Source: a virus. Taken from it: a stretch of DNA of 63,953 nt. Below, in pieces: positions 7,518-16,443 of this stretch. Position 1 is the stretch's first letter, and the number at the start of each line of letters is the position of its first letter. The notes beneath the pieces are model-generated. The model searched no databases and was not told where the DNA came from. It saw nothing but the letters and a program-made list of their open reading frames with translations. The stretch covers positions 1 through 63,953 of IMG/VR virus record IMGVR_UViG_3300037337_000110. The stretch is one strand, 5' to 3'. The position numbers were made by a program, and so were the translations under genes.

Positions 7518-8252
7518 TTGGCAAAGAACCTCAGACCGAAAACAACCTCCAATAGACGTGCTCACGCCAACGACCGTGCGCCAGTTGTCAACCCCTACGA
7601 GATACTGCAGCCGCCAATGCGCAGACGTATCACAGAGCCGCTGCAAGCACAGACCGAAGCCCAGGGCGAGTACATTGCAGCCATCAAGACCGCCGAGCTG
7701 GTCTTTGCGATCGGGCCAGCCGGCACAGGCAAGACCTACATTGCTGCCGCCTACGCCGCTGAGCAGCTAATGGGCAAGAGCATCGAGAAGGTCGTCATTA
7801 CCCGTCCAAACATCGAGGTGGGTCAAGCAATGGGGCACCTGCCCGGCGAGCTTGAAGAGAAGTATGCGCCCTACCTTGCTCCCTTTCGCGAGGTGATGAT
7901 TGAGCGCATGGGCAAGGGGCAATACGAATACTGCCTGAAGACCGAGCAGATCAGCCCACAGCCCCTGGGTTACATGCGCGGCAAGACCTTTGATAACGCC
8001 ATTGTGATTCTGGACGAGGCGCAGAACTGCACCGTCGCCGAGATGAAGATGTTCCTGACCCGCATTGGCAAGAACTGCACCGTGATTGTCGACGGCGATC
8101 CAGCACAGTGCGACATTCACGGCACATCCGGGCTGATGGATGCGGTTCACCGCTGCCACAACATTAGCACCGTGCGGGTGGTTGAATTCACCGAAGACGA
8201 CATTGTTCGCTCCGGGCTGGTTCGGGAAATTCTTCGCTGTTACCGAAACTGA
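7518..8252 (+). CDS. phoH: PhoH-like P-loop ATPase
   Basis: 244 residues if started at the TTG at 7518, which has GGAG 8 nt upstream; an in-frame ATG at 7482 exists but lies within the presumed promoter. Walker A GPAGTGKT (about 65-72), RPNIEVGQAMG-LPG and GYMRGKTFDNAIVILDEAQN (Walker B) are diagnostic of PhoH. PhoH-like ATPases are widespread in large phages; roles in RNA or phosphate-stress metabolism are proposed. A terminator-like hairpin follows. Confidence 0.92.
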   Translation: MAKNLRPKTTSNRRAHANDRAPVVNPYEILQPPMRRRITEPLQAQTEAQGEYIAAIKTAELVFAIGPAGTGKTYIAAAYAAEQLMGKSIEKVVITRPNIEVGQAMGHLPGELEEKYAPYLAPFREVMIERMGKGQYEYCLKTEQISPQPLGYMRGKTFDNAIVILDEAQNCTVAEMKMFLTRIGKNCTVIVDGDPAQCDIHGTSGLMDAVHRCHNISTVRVVEFTEDDIVRSGLVREILRCYRN

Positions 8253-8274
8253 CCAGCCTGTTTGCTGTCACATG

Positions 8275-8297
8275 AAGCCCTGGCGTACCGGGGCTTT
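8275..8297 (+). terminator. Rho-independent-type terminator after phoH
   Basis: Hairpin AAGCCCTGG-CGTA-CCGGGGCTT with one mismatch, followed by a T-containing tail. It separates phoH from the next transcription unit. Confidence 0.55.
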
Positions 8298-8400
8298 GTG
8301 CTTTCTGGGGCTTTGTGGCGAATGTTAGCGATTTGACCCTCTCCCCCTTATAAGCAACTTCTAAAATACAGACACCTAATACTCTTTATATAAGCGCGCG

Positions 8401-9087
8401 ATGGCAGATTTCTTTGGTACCCAGTTCACACCCTCGGAGCTTGAGTTGCGAGCCCTGCGCGTGAACCCTGCGCACAGGGCTGATGAGGCAACACTGACAC
8501 GCCGACGCTGGTTCGATTACCGTCACATGAGCCCGGCTCTGGCCACCTACCACTACGCCCACTGCTACAAGGTTCAGACCCAGCGCTTCTATGCCATGTG
8601 CGTTGACGAGAAGAGGGCCGCAGACGCCCGTGCCTTCACGCCCGATGACATCTTCAACAGTCGGGACATGACTTCGATGTGGCTTGCTCGCAGCTTCGCT
8701 GATGAACACCGGTTGCCGTACCCGTTTGTTTTGGAGTTTGCGATGAAGCGATTTATTGCCAGAACGCAGCACCAGTTCCCACGCCCCAACCAGCTCTACG
8801 GCGAAGAGCTTGAAATAGACGTGCTGGCCGCCTGGAAAGAGCGCATGGGTTCTCAGATCACAATGGCGTTATCCCCGCGATTTCGCATGCACGGCTACAA
8901 GGGCGAGCTGGTGCAGGCAGAGCATGTCAAGTTCTTGGCCGACCAGATCAAGCAGCGCTCCGGCCCGAGGTTTCGACTGATTGCCCGCATGCTGAAGGAA
9001 GGTCTGATGACGCACCACATGGCAACGCTTCTGTTTGGACAGGGCGAAGCAGATGCCGCCGAGCGGTACCGGGAACAATTCATGTAA
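8401..9087 (+). CDS. hypothetical protein
   Basis: 228 residues, rich in Arg, His, Phe and Met, with no membrane segment or motif I recognise. It is preceded by an AT-rich stretch (8340-8400) with TATATAAG close to the ATG and has no strong ribosome-binding site. Ends exactly where the operator before the Hfq-like gene begins. Context between PhoH and the replication genes suggests an early function, no more. Confidence 0.65.
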   Translation: MADFFGTQFTPSELELRALRVNPAHRADEATLTRRRWFDYRHMSPALATYHYAHCYKVQTQRFYAMCVDEKRAADARAFTPDDIFNSRDMTSMWLARSFADEHRLPYPFVLEFAMKRFIARTQHQFPRPNQLYGEELEIDVLAAWKERMGSQITMALSPRFRMHGYKGELVQAEHVKFLADQIKQRSGPRFRLIARMLKEGLMTHHMATLLFGQGEADAAERYREQFM

Positions 9088-9109
9088 GTCATCGCTGACT
9101 CTCTATAAT
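9087..9109 (+). promoter_or_regulatory. operator dyad and -10 for the Hfq-like/helicase operon
   Basis: AGTCA-TCGC-TGACT at 9087-9100, then 3 nt, then perfect TATAAT at 9104-9109. The dyad occupies the spacer region of the promoter, so a bound protein would block RNA polymerase. One of the clearest members of the family. Confidence 0.75.
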
Positions 9110-9154
9110 TTGGGTCAGCGGTCACCGACCACCTTTTCAACCACAGGAGTTTTT

Positions 9155-9511
9155 ATGAGTCACCAAGCACCACCCCGAGCTGCGTCAACTCACTGGCAGT
9201 CCGTCGACTCCCCAGTGCCCCGCAACGCCTGGCCGCACAACGTCGAGTCGCACAACGTCGAGCCGATGCCGCGCAAGAAGTTCATCGCCAAGGGGCACGA
9301 CGCCCAGCTGCAAGAGGCGCAGATCGACCGCATCCCAGTCGAGCTGACCACGCTGAGCGGCGTTGTCGTGAGCGGCACTGTCAGTCGTCGCGACAAGTAC
9401 ACGATCAGTCTTCGTCACGGCGAGGGGGAGAACGTGGGTCGTGATGAGATTTTCTACAAGCATGCCATCGAGTCGGTGCTGCTGGTGCGAGCAACCCCAA
9501 GGGCAAACTGA
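9155..9511 (+). CDS. Hfq-like Sm-fold RNA-binding protein
   Basis: 118 residues. Residues about 46-112 align by eye with bacterial Hfq: KGHDAQLQEAQ (like KG-DPFLN-L), RIPVELTTLSGVVVSGTV (Sm1; compare RVPVSIYLVNGIKLQGQI), RRDKYTISL, and FYKHAIESV, which matches the Sm2 signature YKHAIS. An N-terminal extension of about 45 residues contains the short repeat HNVE-SHNVE. Hfq hexamers bind U- and A-rich RNA and pair small RNAs with mRNAs. It has AGGAG before the ATG and its stop shares one base with the helicase start, so the two are translationally coupled. Confidence 0.8.
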   Translation: MSHQAPPRAASTHWQSVDSPVPRNAWPHNVESHNVEPMPRKKFIAKGHDAQLQEAQIDRIPVELTTLSGVVVSGTVSRRDKYTISLRHGEGENVGRDEIFYKHAIESVLLVRATPRAN

Positions 9512-10845
9512 TGTCCGGGACGACCGCCGCGTCGACACCGCGCTACGAGTTCGGCGAAGAGTTTCAGCAGAAGATTGCCGCGCTGCTGGTGCGCGACACC
9601 CCGTTTGCCCAGATGACAGACGGCTTGGTGCTGCCCGCGTTCTTTGAGAATGCAGGTTGTGCTTCGCTGGTGATGATCGCGAACAAATACTTCGAGAAGT
9701 ACAAGAAGGCACCCGGCGACAAGATCGTGCTGGTCAACTTGCTGCGCGACGCGGCGGCGCAAAAGTTGCTGACCCCGGAGCTGCTGCGCCTGGCGGCGAT
9801 GGCGATACCGGTGCTTCTGGCAACCGATGTCTCTGACCGCGATTACGTGGCCGACGAGTGCGCAACCTTTGCCCGGCACCAAGCTGTCGGCAAGGCAATT
9901 CTTGACTCGGTTGACCTGCTGGACAAGCGCGACTTCGCCACCATCGAGAAGACCGTTCAGACGGCGCTCAGCACGGGCAAGGTCGACACGGGCGGTGGCT
10001 ACGACTACGGTGAAATGACCGACGCCCGAACCCAGGACCGCAAAGACGAAGCGGCCGGCTTGCGCCCACCCACCGGTATCACCACGGGCTTTCCAATTCT
10101 CGACGGCTACCTCTACCACAAGGGCTGGGGGCGGCGCGAGATGGCGGTGCTCATGGGCGGCCCCAAGGCGGGCAAGTCGATGGCGATGATCAACTTCAGC
10201 ATCAACGCGATCGCAGCCGGTTACCGCACGCTGTATGTGACGCTGGAAGTGGCCAGCAACATCATCGCGCAGCGCATCGACGCCAACGTCTCAGAGCGCG
10301 CAATCATGGAGCTCGGGAGTCACATCTCTGACGTGGACGCGAAGGTGAAGGCGTTCATGGCCAAAGCCGCGCCCCTGAAGATTCACGAGTACCCCACGGG
10401 CACCATGAAGCCCTCACACCTGCGCCGCCTGATCGAGCAGTACAAAAGTCAGAGCATCGTCTTTGATCTGGTGGTGGTCGATTACGCCGACCTGATGGTG
10501 CCCGAGCGCCACATGGACAACGTGCAAGAAAACTCCAAGAACGTCTATCAGCCCCTGCGTGGCATGGCGATGAGCGAGGGCTTCGCGATGCTGACCGCCA
10601 CCCAGACCAACCGCGAAGGTGCCAAGAAGACGGTGGCCACGATGACCGACGTGGCCGAAGACATCAACAAGGTGCGGATTGCCGACGTGATGATTTCCAT
10701 CAACCGAACCGAAGAAGAGGCGCGCAACGGCCGCGCCCGACTTCACTTCGCCGCGAGTCGCAACCAGCGCTCCGGCTTTTCCGTTCTGATCGAGCAAAAC
10801 ATTGATCAGGGCAAATTTATTACAGCCGTTTTGGGCGAGGAATAG
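9511..10845 (+). CDS. replicative DNA helicase, DnaB/gp41 family
   Basis: 444 residues. A helical N-terminal domain (about 1-150) is followed by the RecA-like helicase core: GITTGFPILDGYLYHKGWGR, Walker A MGGPKAGKS (about 212-220), LYVTLEVASNIIAQR, Walker B FDLVVVDYADLM, the sensor TATQTNREG, and ASRNQRSGF near the C-terminus. It would unwind DNA at the phage fork with the primase encoded at 11414. ATG overlaps the Hfq-like stop (TGATG). Confidence 0.9.
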   Translation: MSGTTAASTPRYEFGEEFQQKIAALLVRDTPFAQMTDGLVLPAFFENAGCASLVMIANKYFEKYKKAPGDKIVLVNLLRDAAAQKLLTPELLRLAAMAIPVLLATDVSDRDYVADECATFARHQAVGKAILDSVDLLDKRDFATIEKTVQTALSTGKVDTGGGYDYGEMTDARTQDRKDEAAGLRPPTGITTGFPILDGYLYHKGWGRREMAVLMGGPKAGKSMAMINFSINAIAAGYRTLYVTLEVASNIIAQRIDANVSERAIMELGSHISDVDAKVKAFMAKAAPLKIHEYPTGTMKPSHLRRLIEQYKSQSIVFDLVVVDYADLMVPERHMDNVQENSKNVYQPLRGMAMSEGFAMLTATQTNREGAKKTVATMTDVAEDINKVRIADVMISINRTEEEARNGRARLHFAASRNQRSGFSVLIEQNIDQGKFITAVLGEE

Positions 10846-10849
10846 TTTT

Positions 10850-11125
10850 ATGAAAACCAAGATCGAAATCAAGAAGGCAGACGTGGGCTACACCAAGGAG
10901 TTGCCTCGTTGTGGCAGCTGTCGGGCGTTTTCCAGTCAGATGGCGCTGCCGGCCTGGATGGTGAAAGAAAACGCCGGCAGTGGCGTCAAGTTTGCCACGT
11001 CAGGTGAGTGCGCCTACCCCCTTGAAAGGTACGGCGTGGAGAAAAACATGCGCTGCTCAGTTCACGGCTTCGCGATTCAGCGCACCGCCGTCTGCAACTT
11101 CTGGAATCCCAAGCCCCCGTTCTGA
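10850..11125 (+). CDS. small Cys-containing protein, possible zinc-binding
   Basis: 91 residues with CGSC near the N-terminus (residues 21-24), GECAY, MRCSV and AVCNFW, so five Cys in a pattern that could bind zinc or an Fe-S cluster. No family recognised. It starts 4 nt after the helicase stop and so is probably co-expressed with it. Confidence 0.6.
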   Translation: MKTKIEIKKADVGYTKELPRCGSCRAFSSQMALPAWMVKENAGSGVKFATSGECAYPLERYGVEKNMRCSVHGFAIQRTAVCNFWNPKPPF

Positions 11126-11136
11126 GCCTGACATCG

Positions 11137-11152
11137 GGGGTTGAAATACCCC
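11137..11152 (+). terminator. possible weak terminator hairpin
   Basis: GGGGT-TGAAAT-ACCCC followed within a few bases by a run of five T. The stem is only 5 bp, so this is tentative. Confidence 0.3.
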
Positions 11153-11186
11153 TATCCCTTTTTATCGCCCACGGGCACCCATTTTT

Positions 11187-11414
11187 ATGAACATTTTTTA
11201 CATCAAGCTGGAACACAATTCCTTTTATTCGATTGAAGACCTTGCCGTTGAAGCTGTGCGACTTGCCAATCACCTGACTGTTTCGGTTCATTTCTATTAC
11301 GAGGGTATCAAGTGCGTGGCAGACCCAATGGGCAGCAGTGACAAGCTCGCGACCTCGGCTTTGAATGCGTCTGAAAGTCGCAGTCCACTTAGCCGGGCGA
11401 GCGCGAGGTCGTGA
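11187..11414 (+). CDS. hypothetical small protein
   Basis: 75 residues starting MNIFYIKLEHNSFYSIEDLAVEA. The first 45 residues look like a folded alpha/beta unit, the last 30 are Ser/Ala/Arg-rich. Its stop overlaps the primase ATG (TGATG), which supports it being translated. Function unknown. Confidence 0.5.
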   Translation: MNIFYIKLEHNSFYSIEDLAVEAVRLANHLTVSVHFYYEGIKCVADPMGSSDKLATSALNASESRSPLSRASARS

Positions 11415-12517
11415 TGGACCGCGTCGAACTCACCCGGGCGCTGGACAAAATAGACCTCGAAACATACCTGGACCGCGAGGGCATCGACTACCGGCCCAGC
11501 TACGGCACCAAGGGCCTGCAGCTCAACCTGGACGAGTGCCCCAAGTGCGGCGAGGGCGGGCGCAAGACCTACCTGAATGCCGAGACCGGGCTGGGCAACT
11601 GCTTTCACGGCAGCTGCGGCGAGAAGTTCAACAAGTTCAAGCTGCTGCGCTGCGTCTCGGGCCTGTCTGGTGCTGACTTTGACAACTACGTGCAGGCGCT
11701 GGCCAGCGAGCAAGGCTGGATGCCCAAGAAGGAGCGCGCGGTGTTGGTGCAGGCCGATCTGAAGCTGCCCAGCAAGATCGTGCCCCTGCCCGTCAACGGC
11801 CAGAACCTTCAGTACCTGCAAGACCGCGCGGTCAGCTTGGACAGCTGCAAGTGGTTCAACCTCTCGTATTGCCACAAGGGCTGGTGGGGCTATAAGCTGA
11901 GCGACGGCGAAGAGCGCTTTGTGTCCTACGACCAGCGGGTCATCATCCCGATTGCCGACCTGGACGGCAAGCTGGTGTCTTTTCAGGGCCGTGATGTCAC
12001 CGGTGCGCTGAAGCCTAAGTACCTGTTCCCGGTGGGCTACGCGGTGACCGGCAGCCACCTCTACAACGCCAACTCGTTCACCGACGGCCTGACGGATCAC
12101 GTTGTGGTGGGAGAGGGCGCGTTCGATGCGATCGCCATTCACCAGGCGATTGACGCGCGCAACGGGTGCGCCAACATGCTGGCAGTGGCCACCTTCGGCA
12201 TGCACCTCTCAAGCGGGCCGGGTGGGCAGCTGGAGAAGCTGGGTCTGCTGCATCAGCGCGGGCTCAAGACGGTAACGCTGATGTGGGATGGCGAGGGTAG
12301 GGCGCTGTCTTACGCGGTCAAGGCGGGGCTGCTGCTGCGTTCGGTGGGGCTGCAAGTGAACATCGCACGCCTGCCCGAAGGCTATGACCCTGCCCAGGGG
12401 CCAACTGGCAAGCCCACACCGGTGCAGGTGGTGGTTGACGCCATCTTTCAAGCCCAGCGTCTGACCAACCTCACCGCGATTCGGATCGCTCACGCGGCCA
12501 ACCAAATGTCCAAGTGA
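11414..12517 (+). CDS. DNA primase, DnaG type with zinc finger and Toprim
   Basis: 367 residues. N-terminal zinc-binding part with CPKCGEGG and NCFHGSCG (about 35-65), a middle domain, and a Toprim domain: VVVGEGAFDAIAI (acidic motif, about 235-247) and LMWDGEGRAL (about 287-296) in place of DxD. It makes RNA primers for the fork with the helicase at 9511. The ATG at 11414 overlapping the upstream stop was chosen over the GTG at 11411. Confidence 0.85.
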   Translation: MDRVELTRALDKIDLETYLDREGIDYRPSYGTKGLQLNLDECPKCGEGGRKTYLNAETGLGNCFHGSCGEKFNKFKLLRCVSGLSGADFDNYVQALASEQGWMPKKERAVLVQADLKLPSKIVPLPVNGQNLQYLQDRAVSLDSCKWFNLSYCHKGWWGYKLSDGEERFVSYDQRVIIPIADLDGKLVSFQGRDVTGALKPKYLFPVGYAVTGSHLYNANSFTDGLTDHVVVGEGAFDAIAIHQAIDARNGCANMLAVATFGMHLSSGPGGQLEKLGLLHQRGLKTVTLMWDGEGRALSYAVKAGLLLRSVGLQVNIARLPEGYDPAQGPTGKPTPVQVVVDAIFQAQRLTNLTAIRIAHAANQMSK

Positions 12518-12586
12518 GCGCGCAGATACTGAATTGTCTGTTTGAAATCAGTTACCTTTTTATGCGACAACCCCAAGGGGAAATTT

Positions 12587-13081
12587 ATGGATACATTCGA
12601 GATAAAAAGTGAGTGGCTTGCCCACCAAGGCGGCACCAAGTTCTACCAGACGTTTCTGATCAATTGGATGGTCAAGCCCGGGTTTAAGCACAGCTGCACG
12701 GTCGTTCACTATTCGGCATACCGCGGCACCGCGCCCAGCGTGCGCGTGCGACCGGTGAGCTACGGTCAAGTCAAGATTTTTAAAGGCTCGATTCATTACT
12801 TCGACATCTGGAAGAAAAAGCAAACGAAAAAAGACGCGCAGGACCTTGTCTACACCCTGCTGGGTGATGGAATCTTCACCGGCGATAGCATGTCGCGATC
12901 GAGTTTCTTGAGAGAGCTGACTGCTCTTTTTGGTGCCGCGAAGCGCGACGACATTTTGGTGCATCTGGGTCTGAGCATGAACGGCGAAAGTGCAGAGGGC
13001 GCGGGGTCGAGTGACGCGGGCGAAGATAGCCCTGTCGAAATTCAAGACAAAGAGCGCCCCGCAGCCTGGGGCAGTTGGTAA
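12587..13081 (+). CDS. hypothetical protein
   Basis: 164 residues from an ATG with AGGGGA 6 nt upstream; an in-frame TTG at 12542 is less likely. The middle is basic (DIWKKKQTKKDAQDL) and the C-terminus acidic (GEDSPVEIQDKE). No domain recognised. It sits between primase and ligase, so a replication-linked role is possible. Confidence 0.65.
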   Translation: MDTFEIKSEWLAHQGGTKFYQTFLINWMVKPGFKHSCTVVHYSAYRGTAPSVRVRPVSYGQVKIFKGSIHYFDIWKKKQTKKDAQDLVYTLLGDGIFTGDSMSRSSFLRELTALFGAAKRDDILVHLGLSMNGESAEGAGSSDAGEDSPVEIQDKERPAAWGSW

Positions 13082-13096
13082 TCAAAGGAGTAAGTC

Positions 13097-13717
13097 ATGA
13101 GTGAAACATCAAACGAGCCCATCATCGACATCGAGGCATCTGCTGACGGCACGCGCAACACATACAGCTCCAGATGTGCTGCCATTTCGCAGGTGATGAA
13201 TTACGCCGCGTGTCTCTGGCGTCAGGGCGTGCTGTCTAAGCCCAACGTCAAAACGCCAACCGACTGGGATCAGTGTCGACGCGCCGCCGAAGGGGGTAAG
13301 TGCAACGCGGTCAGCATGCGCCGCGAAGAGCACCTGGCTGGCAAGGCGATTTACTTTCGCGAGCGCACGGCAACGCGCGTAAGCGCCGTGGGCAATTGGT
13401 CACACAGCAGCCAGCATATTGCGCGTCGCCCAGCGCCCTTGTCCGCACCAGCTGCGCCGGTCGTCAAGCCCAAGAAGACCAGCGTGCTCGATGCAATGGG
13501 CGATGCCGGCAGCTACACCCAAGCAATCAAGGCCGCACAGGTCGCACCGGTGTCAGTTCAAGTCGCACCGGTGTCAGTTCAAGTCACACCAGACCCAGTG
13601 ATGGTCGTCACGCCTGCTGCGCCCAAGCAAGCGGCGAACCTACCCACTCTTCAAATGCTCCCGGGTGAGTCCCCGTTGGCGTTTGCCCGTCGTCGTCGCG
13701 AGGCCGCTGCCCAATGA
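13097..13717 (+). CDS. hypothetical protein with Pro/Val repeat linker
   Basis: 206 residues: an N-terminal globular part with several Cys (SSRCAAIS, YAACLW, WDQCRR, GGKCNA), a linker with a duplicated VAPVSVQ unit (near-perfect 21-bp DNA repeat at about 13543-13583), and a short C-terminal ALPLE-like motif (SPLAFARRRREAAAQ). Strong ribosome-binding site AAAGGAG. Its stop overlaps the next ATG. Function unknown. Confidence 0.65.
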   Translation: MSETSNEPIIDIEASADGTRNTYSSRCAAISQVMNYAACLWRQGVLSKPNVKTPTDWDQCRRAAEGGKCNAVSMRREEHLAGKAIYFRERTATRVSAVGNWSHSSQHIARRPAPLSAPAAPVVKPKKTSVLDAMGDAGSYTQAIKAAQVAPVSVQVAPVSVQVTPDPVMVVTPAAPKQAANLPTLQMLPGESPLAFARRRREAAAQ

Positions 13718-13944
13718 CCCCCGAAGAAGTGCATCAGGCGTGTCACGAAGCGATGACATCGTGCCTCCAGTTCTCTGCCTGGGACGACGACCAGCGGTTT
13801 TCAAACTGGCCAGAGAACTTCGGCAGCGTGCCCAAGTTGGGCATGCGCAACGTGATCAATTTCTGGCGCATTCACGGCACCCTTCTCTGGAAGCGCGGGT
13901 ACGACGCCGAGCTGCCCGACGAGGTTCTGACCCTGTTTGACTAG
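13714..13944 (+). CDS. hypothetical small protein
   Basis: 76 residues, Trp-rich (five Trp) and acidic, starting by ATGA overlap with the previous gene. No known domain. A GGGGC-CGAAA-GCCCC hairpin follows at 13953-13967. Confidence 0.6.
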   Translation: MTPEEVHQACHEAMTSCLQFSAWDDDQRFSNWPENFGSVPKLGMRNVINFWRIHGTLLWKRGYDAELPDEVLTLFD

Positions 13945-13952
13945 CCAACCAA

Positions 13953-13967
13953 GGGGCCGAAAGCCCC
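13953..13967 (+). terminator. hairpin before ligase gene
   Basis: GGGGC-CGAAA-GCCCC with no T-run; it may attenuate or protect mRNA rather than terminate. Confidence 0.3.
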
Positions 13968-14002
13968 GACCCACAATCGAATTTCCCCAACTTAGAAAGA
14001 CC

Positions 14003-15397
14003 ATGATGATCGTCACCAACAAAGCCAGTTCTGTTTTCGCAGTCATTGAGAAAATGGGGGCAACCGCGTCCACCACTGAGCGCGATGGACTTGTTCGTCT
14101 CGCGGGCAACTCTAGCCCCATGTTCATGCGCGTTGTCAAGGCGGCCTACGACCCCTACACCACCTACGGCATGACCAAGGTGCCCAAGCGCAACCCGGCA
14201 ATGGCCCCGGGCACCAACACCCTTGACGAAGACTGGCCGTGGGACATTCTGGAGCACATGTCATCGCGCAAACTCACCGGTGGCAGAGCTCAGAATGAAG
14301 TGCAGCGGGTCATTAACTTGCTCGATGACGCCAGCGGTGCGCTGTTCACCCGAATCATTCGTCGAGACCTTCGCGGCAACTTCACCGAAGGCACCATCAA
14401 CCGCGTGTTTCCCAAGACCTTCGCCGATTTCCCCTACATGCGATGCAGCCTGTTTGACAAGTCGAACCTCGTGAAAGTGGACTGGGCAGCCGGCGTGATC
14501 AGTCAAGAAAAAGCCGACGGCATGTTTGCCAACGTCAACGTGGACAACGTGCGTCAGGTGCTGGTCACCAGCCGCCAGGGTTCGCCCATCCCGCTGGACC
14601 ACCTGCCCGACTTTGAAGCGCAGTTGGCAATCTCTTTCGATTCAGACACCCAGACTCACGGAGAACTGACGGTCTACAAAGACGGCGCATGTCTGGCGCG
14701 CGAGATTGGCAACGGTATGCTGAACTCGATTATTCAGGGCGGCTCAATGGATGAGGGCTGCGAGGTGCGCTTTGACGCCTGGGATCAGATTCCGCTGTCG
14801 GCCGTGCAGCCCAAGGGCAAGTATGAGACCCCGTACAAGGAGCGTCTGGCGGGCATCATGCGCTCGCTGGCACTCGCAAAGCCCACGCTGGTGCGTCTGA
14901 TCCCCACGCGCATTATCAAGAGTAAGGCACAAGCGTTTGACCACTACCGCGAGCTGCTGAATGCTGGCAAAGAGGGCACGGTGTGCAAGACCATGACGGC
15001 GATCTGGAAAGACGGCACCAGCAAAGACCAGGCCAAGCTCAAGCTCGAAGTCGATGTTGATCTGGAGATCACCGAGGTAGTCCCGGGCACGTCGGGCACC
15101 AAGAACGAAGGCCGTCCCGGCTCGGTTTTGTGCGTGAGCGCTTGCTCAAAGCTGGCGGTCAACGTGACCGTGAAGAACGAGAAGATGCGCGAAGCCATTG
15201 AGAAAAATCCCGATGACTTTATCGGCAAAATTATTGCTGTTCGGGGCAACTCGCTCATGCCCCCAAGTGCCTCTAGCGACCAGCACTCGATGTTTTTGCC
15301 GCGCTTTATCGAAGACGTGGTTCGCACTGACAAGGCTTTTGCTGACGACCTGAAGCGCATTCAGGACATTTTTCGCAACGCCGCAGAAGCTGTCTGA
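14003..15397 (+). CDS. ATP-dependent DNA ligase
   Basis: 464 residues. Nucleotidyltransferase motifs in order: EKADGMFANV (motif I, KxDG, Lys near residue 170), THGELTVYKDG (motif III), AGKEGTVCKT (motif IV) and KLKLEVDVDLEI (motif V). An N-terminal helical domain precedes the core and an OB-like region follows, as in T4 gp30-type ligases. It seals nicks between Okazaki fragments. ATG at 14003 chosen because it follows AGAAAG and starts the conserved part; an in-frame start at 13937 would overlap the previous gene. Confidence 0.92.
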   Translation: MMIVTNKASSVFAVIEKMGATASTTERDGLVRLAGNSSPMFMRVVKAAYDPYTTYGMTKVPKRNPAMAPGTNTLDEDWPWDILEHMSSRKLTGGRAQNEVQRVINLLDDASGALFTRIIRRDLRGNFTEGTINRVFPKTFADFPYMRCSLFDKSNLVKVDWAAGVISQEKADGMFANVNVDNVRQVLVTSRQGSPIPLDHLPDFEAQLAISFDSDTQTHGELTVYKDGACLAREIGNGMLNSIIQGGSMDEGCEVRFDAWDQIPLSAVQPKGKYETPYKERLAGIMRSLALAKPTLVRLIPTRIIKSKAQAFDHYRELLNAGKEGTVCKTMTAIWKDGTSKDQAKLKLEVDVDLEITEVVPGTSGTKNEGRPGSVLCVSACSKLAVNVTVKNEKMREAIEKNPDDFIGKIIAVRGNSLMPPSASSDQHSMFLPRFIEDVVRTDKAFADDLKRIQDIFRNAAEAV

Positions 15398-15425
15398 TGG
15401 CAAGGTAGGGCGTGAAAATTCACCC

Positions 15426-15448
15426 TATAATGTAAGTCATGACTGACT
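15426..15448 (+). promoter_or_regulatory. -10 box followed by operator dyad
   Basis: TATAAT at 15426-15431, 3 nt, then AGTCA-TGAC-TGACT (15435-15448), here covering the expected transcription start. An imperfect hairpin AGGGCGTGAA-AATTCACCCT (15407-15426) overlaps the -10 from the left and may end the ligase transcript. Confidence 0.7.
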
Positions 15449-15466
15449 ACACATTGGAGAATTTTC

Positions 15467-15820
15467 TTGCTTGAAAAAATCAAAACCCTGTATCTCATCG
15501 TCTGTGAATTCATTTGGCCAATTCAGCCCATCGTTCGCGACTTTGTCGTGTACTTTTCAAAGCCTGGGGGCATCGAAATGAATTGCGGCAAATATTTGTT
15601 GACTTTCTCAGTGTCGTCTGGGGCGCCGGCTCACAGCATCTTGTGCGATCTGCTGGTTATGACGATGCACGTAAAAAGCAAGGAGGTCAGCTTGATGTCG
15701 CCTTTCTTTGAAGACATCTCGATTAACTGGCGCGAGCGCACCTTGTTGATTGACAGCGTTCTTCAGTGGCTTGATTTTGAAGATGACATCCCCGAAGAAA
15801 ACGTAAGGGGCTTTGTGTGA
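15467..15820 (+). CDS. hypothetical protein
   Basis: 117 residues from TTG 15467, with GGAG 6 nt upstream. Mixed alpha/beta composition with an N-terminal hydrophobic helix (IKTLYLIVCEFIWPI) and an acidic C-terminus. Overlaps the next gene's GTG by 4 nt. No family recognised. Confidence 0.55.
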   Translation: MLEKIKTLYLIVCEFIWPIQPIVRDFVVYFSKPGGIEMNCGKYLLTFSVSSGAPAHSILCDLLVMTMHVKSKEVSLMSPFFEDISINWRERTLLIDSVLQWLDFEDDIPEENVRGFV

Positions 15821-16437
15821 TTATCGCGCTGACAGGCCCGACATGCTCGGGCAAGACCTCGATTGAGCGAGAGTTGCATAAGCTGGGTTACGGTGCTGTT
15901 GCGAGTCACACCACCAGGCAGCCCCGCCCAGGTGAGGTCTCTGGTCGAGATTACTGCTTTGTTGCCCGCGACGAAATGCAGGCCATGCTGGCGGGCGACG
16001 AGCTAATCGAGTTCAATGAGTTTGGTGGCGCCCTGTATGGGTTGTCAAAGGCCGAGGTGCTGTTGTCTTTGAGTCGCAATTCAAAAGTTGCCGTAGTGCT
16101 GGACCCCAACGGCAAGCGCAACTTGCGCGAGTGGGCGCTTTTGAGAAGCGTGCCGTTTGTGGCGACCTGGGTCGAGTGCTCACCAGCCGTTCAGGCGAAG
16201 CGCTTCGCAGCCCGGGTCGCTCAGCTGCCGAGCGCGCGTCTTGAAGACTTTTTAGCCGATCGGCTGACCTCGATGCTCGGCCTGGAGAATCAGTGGCGCG
16301 AGCGCACCGGCGTCTTTCGCGGCTCTCGCTACGAATTGCGCATGTCTTCTGACTCACTCACGTCGCAAAACCTGGCTTCATTCATTGACAGTTATGTGTG
16401 CGGCTTGACAGTGGTTCAAAAGCAGCTAGACTTGTAG
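15817..16437 (+). CDS. guanylate-kinase-like nucleotide kinase
   Basis: 206 residues, GTG start. P-loop IIALTGPTCSGKTS (residues 2-15), then ASHTTRQPRPGEVSGRDYCFV, the GMP-binding signature of guanylate kinases, and EFNEFGGALYGLSK (compare YGTS). The lid and C-terminal helices are diverged. A role in phosphorylating dGMP/GMP for phage DNA synthesis is likely by family; a different nucleotide substrate cannot be ruled out. Confidence 0.8.
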   Translation: MIIALTGPTCSGKTSIERELHKLGYGAVASHTTRQPRPGEVSGRDYCFVARDEMQAMLAGDELIEFNEFGGALYGLSKAEVLLSLSRNSKVAVVLDPNGKRNLREWALLRSVPFVATWVECSPAVQAKRFAARVAQLPSARLEDFLADRLTSMLGLENQWRERTGVFRGSRYELRMSSDSLTSQNLASFIDSYVCGLTVVQKQLDL

Positions 16438-16443
16438 GCTTGT

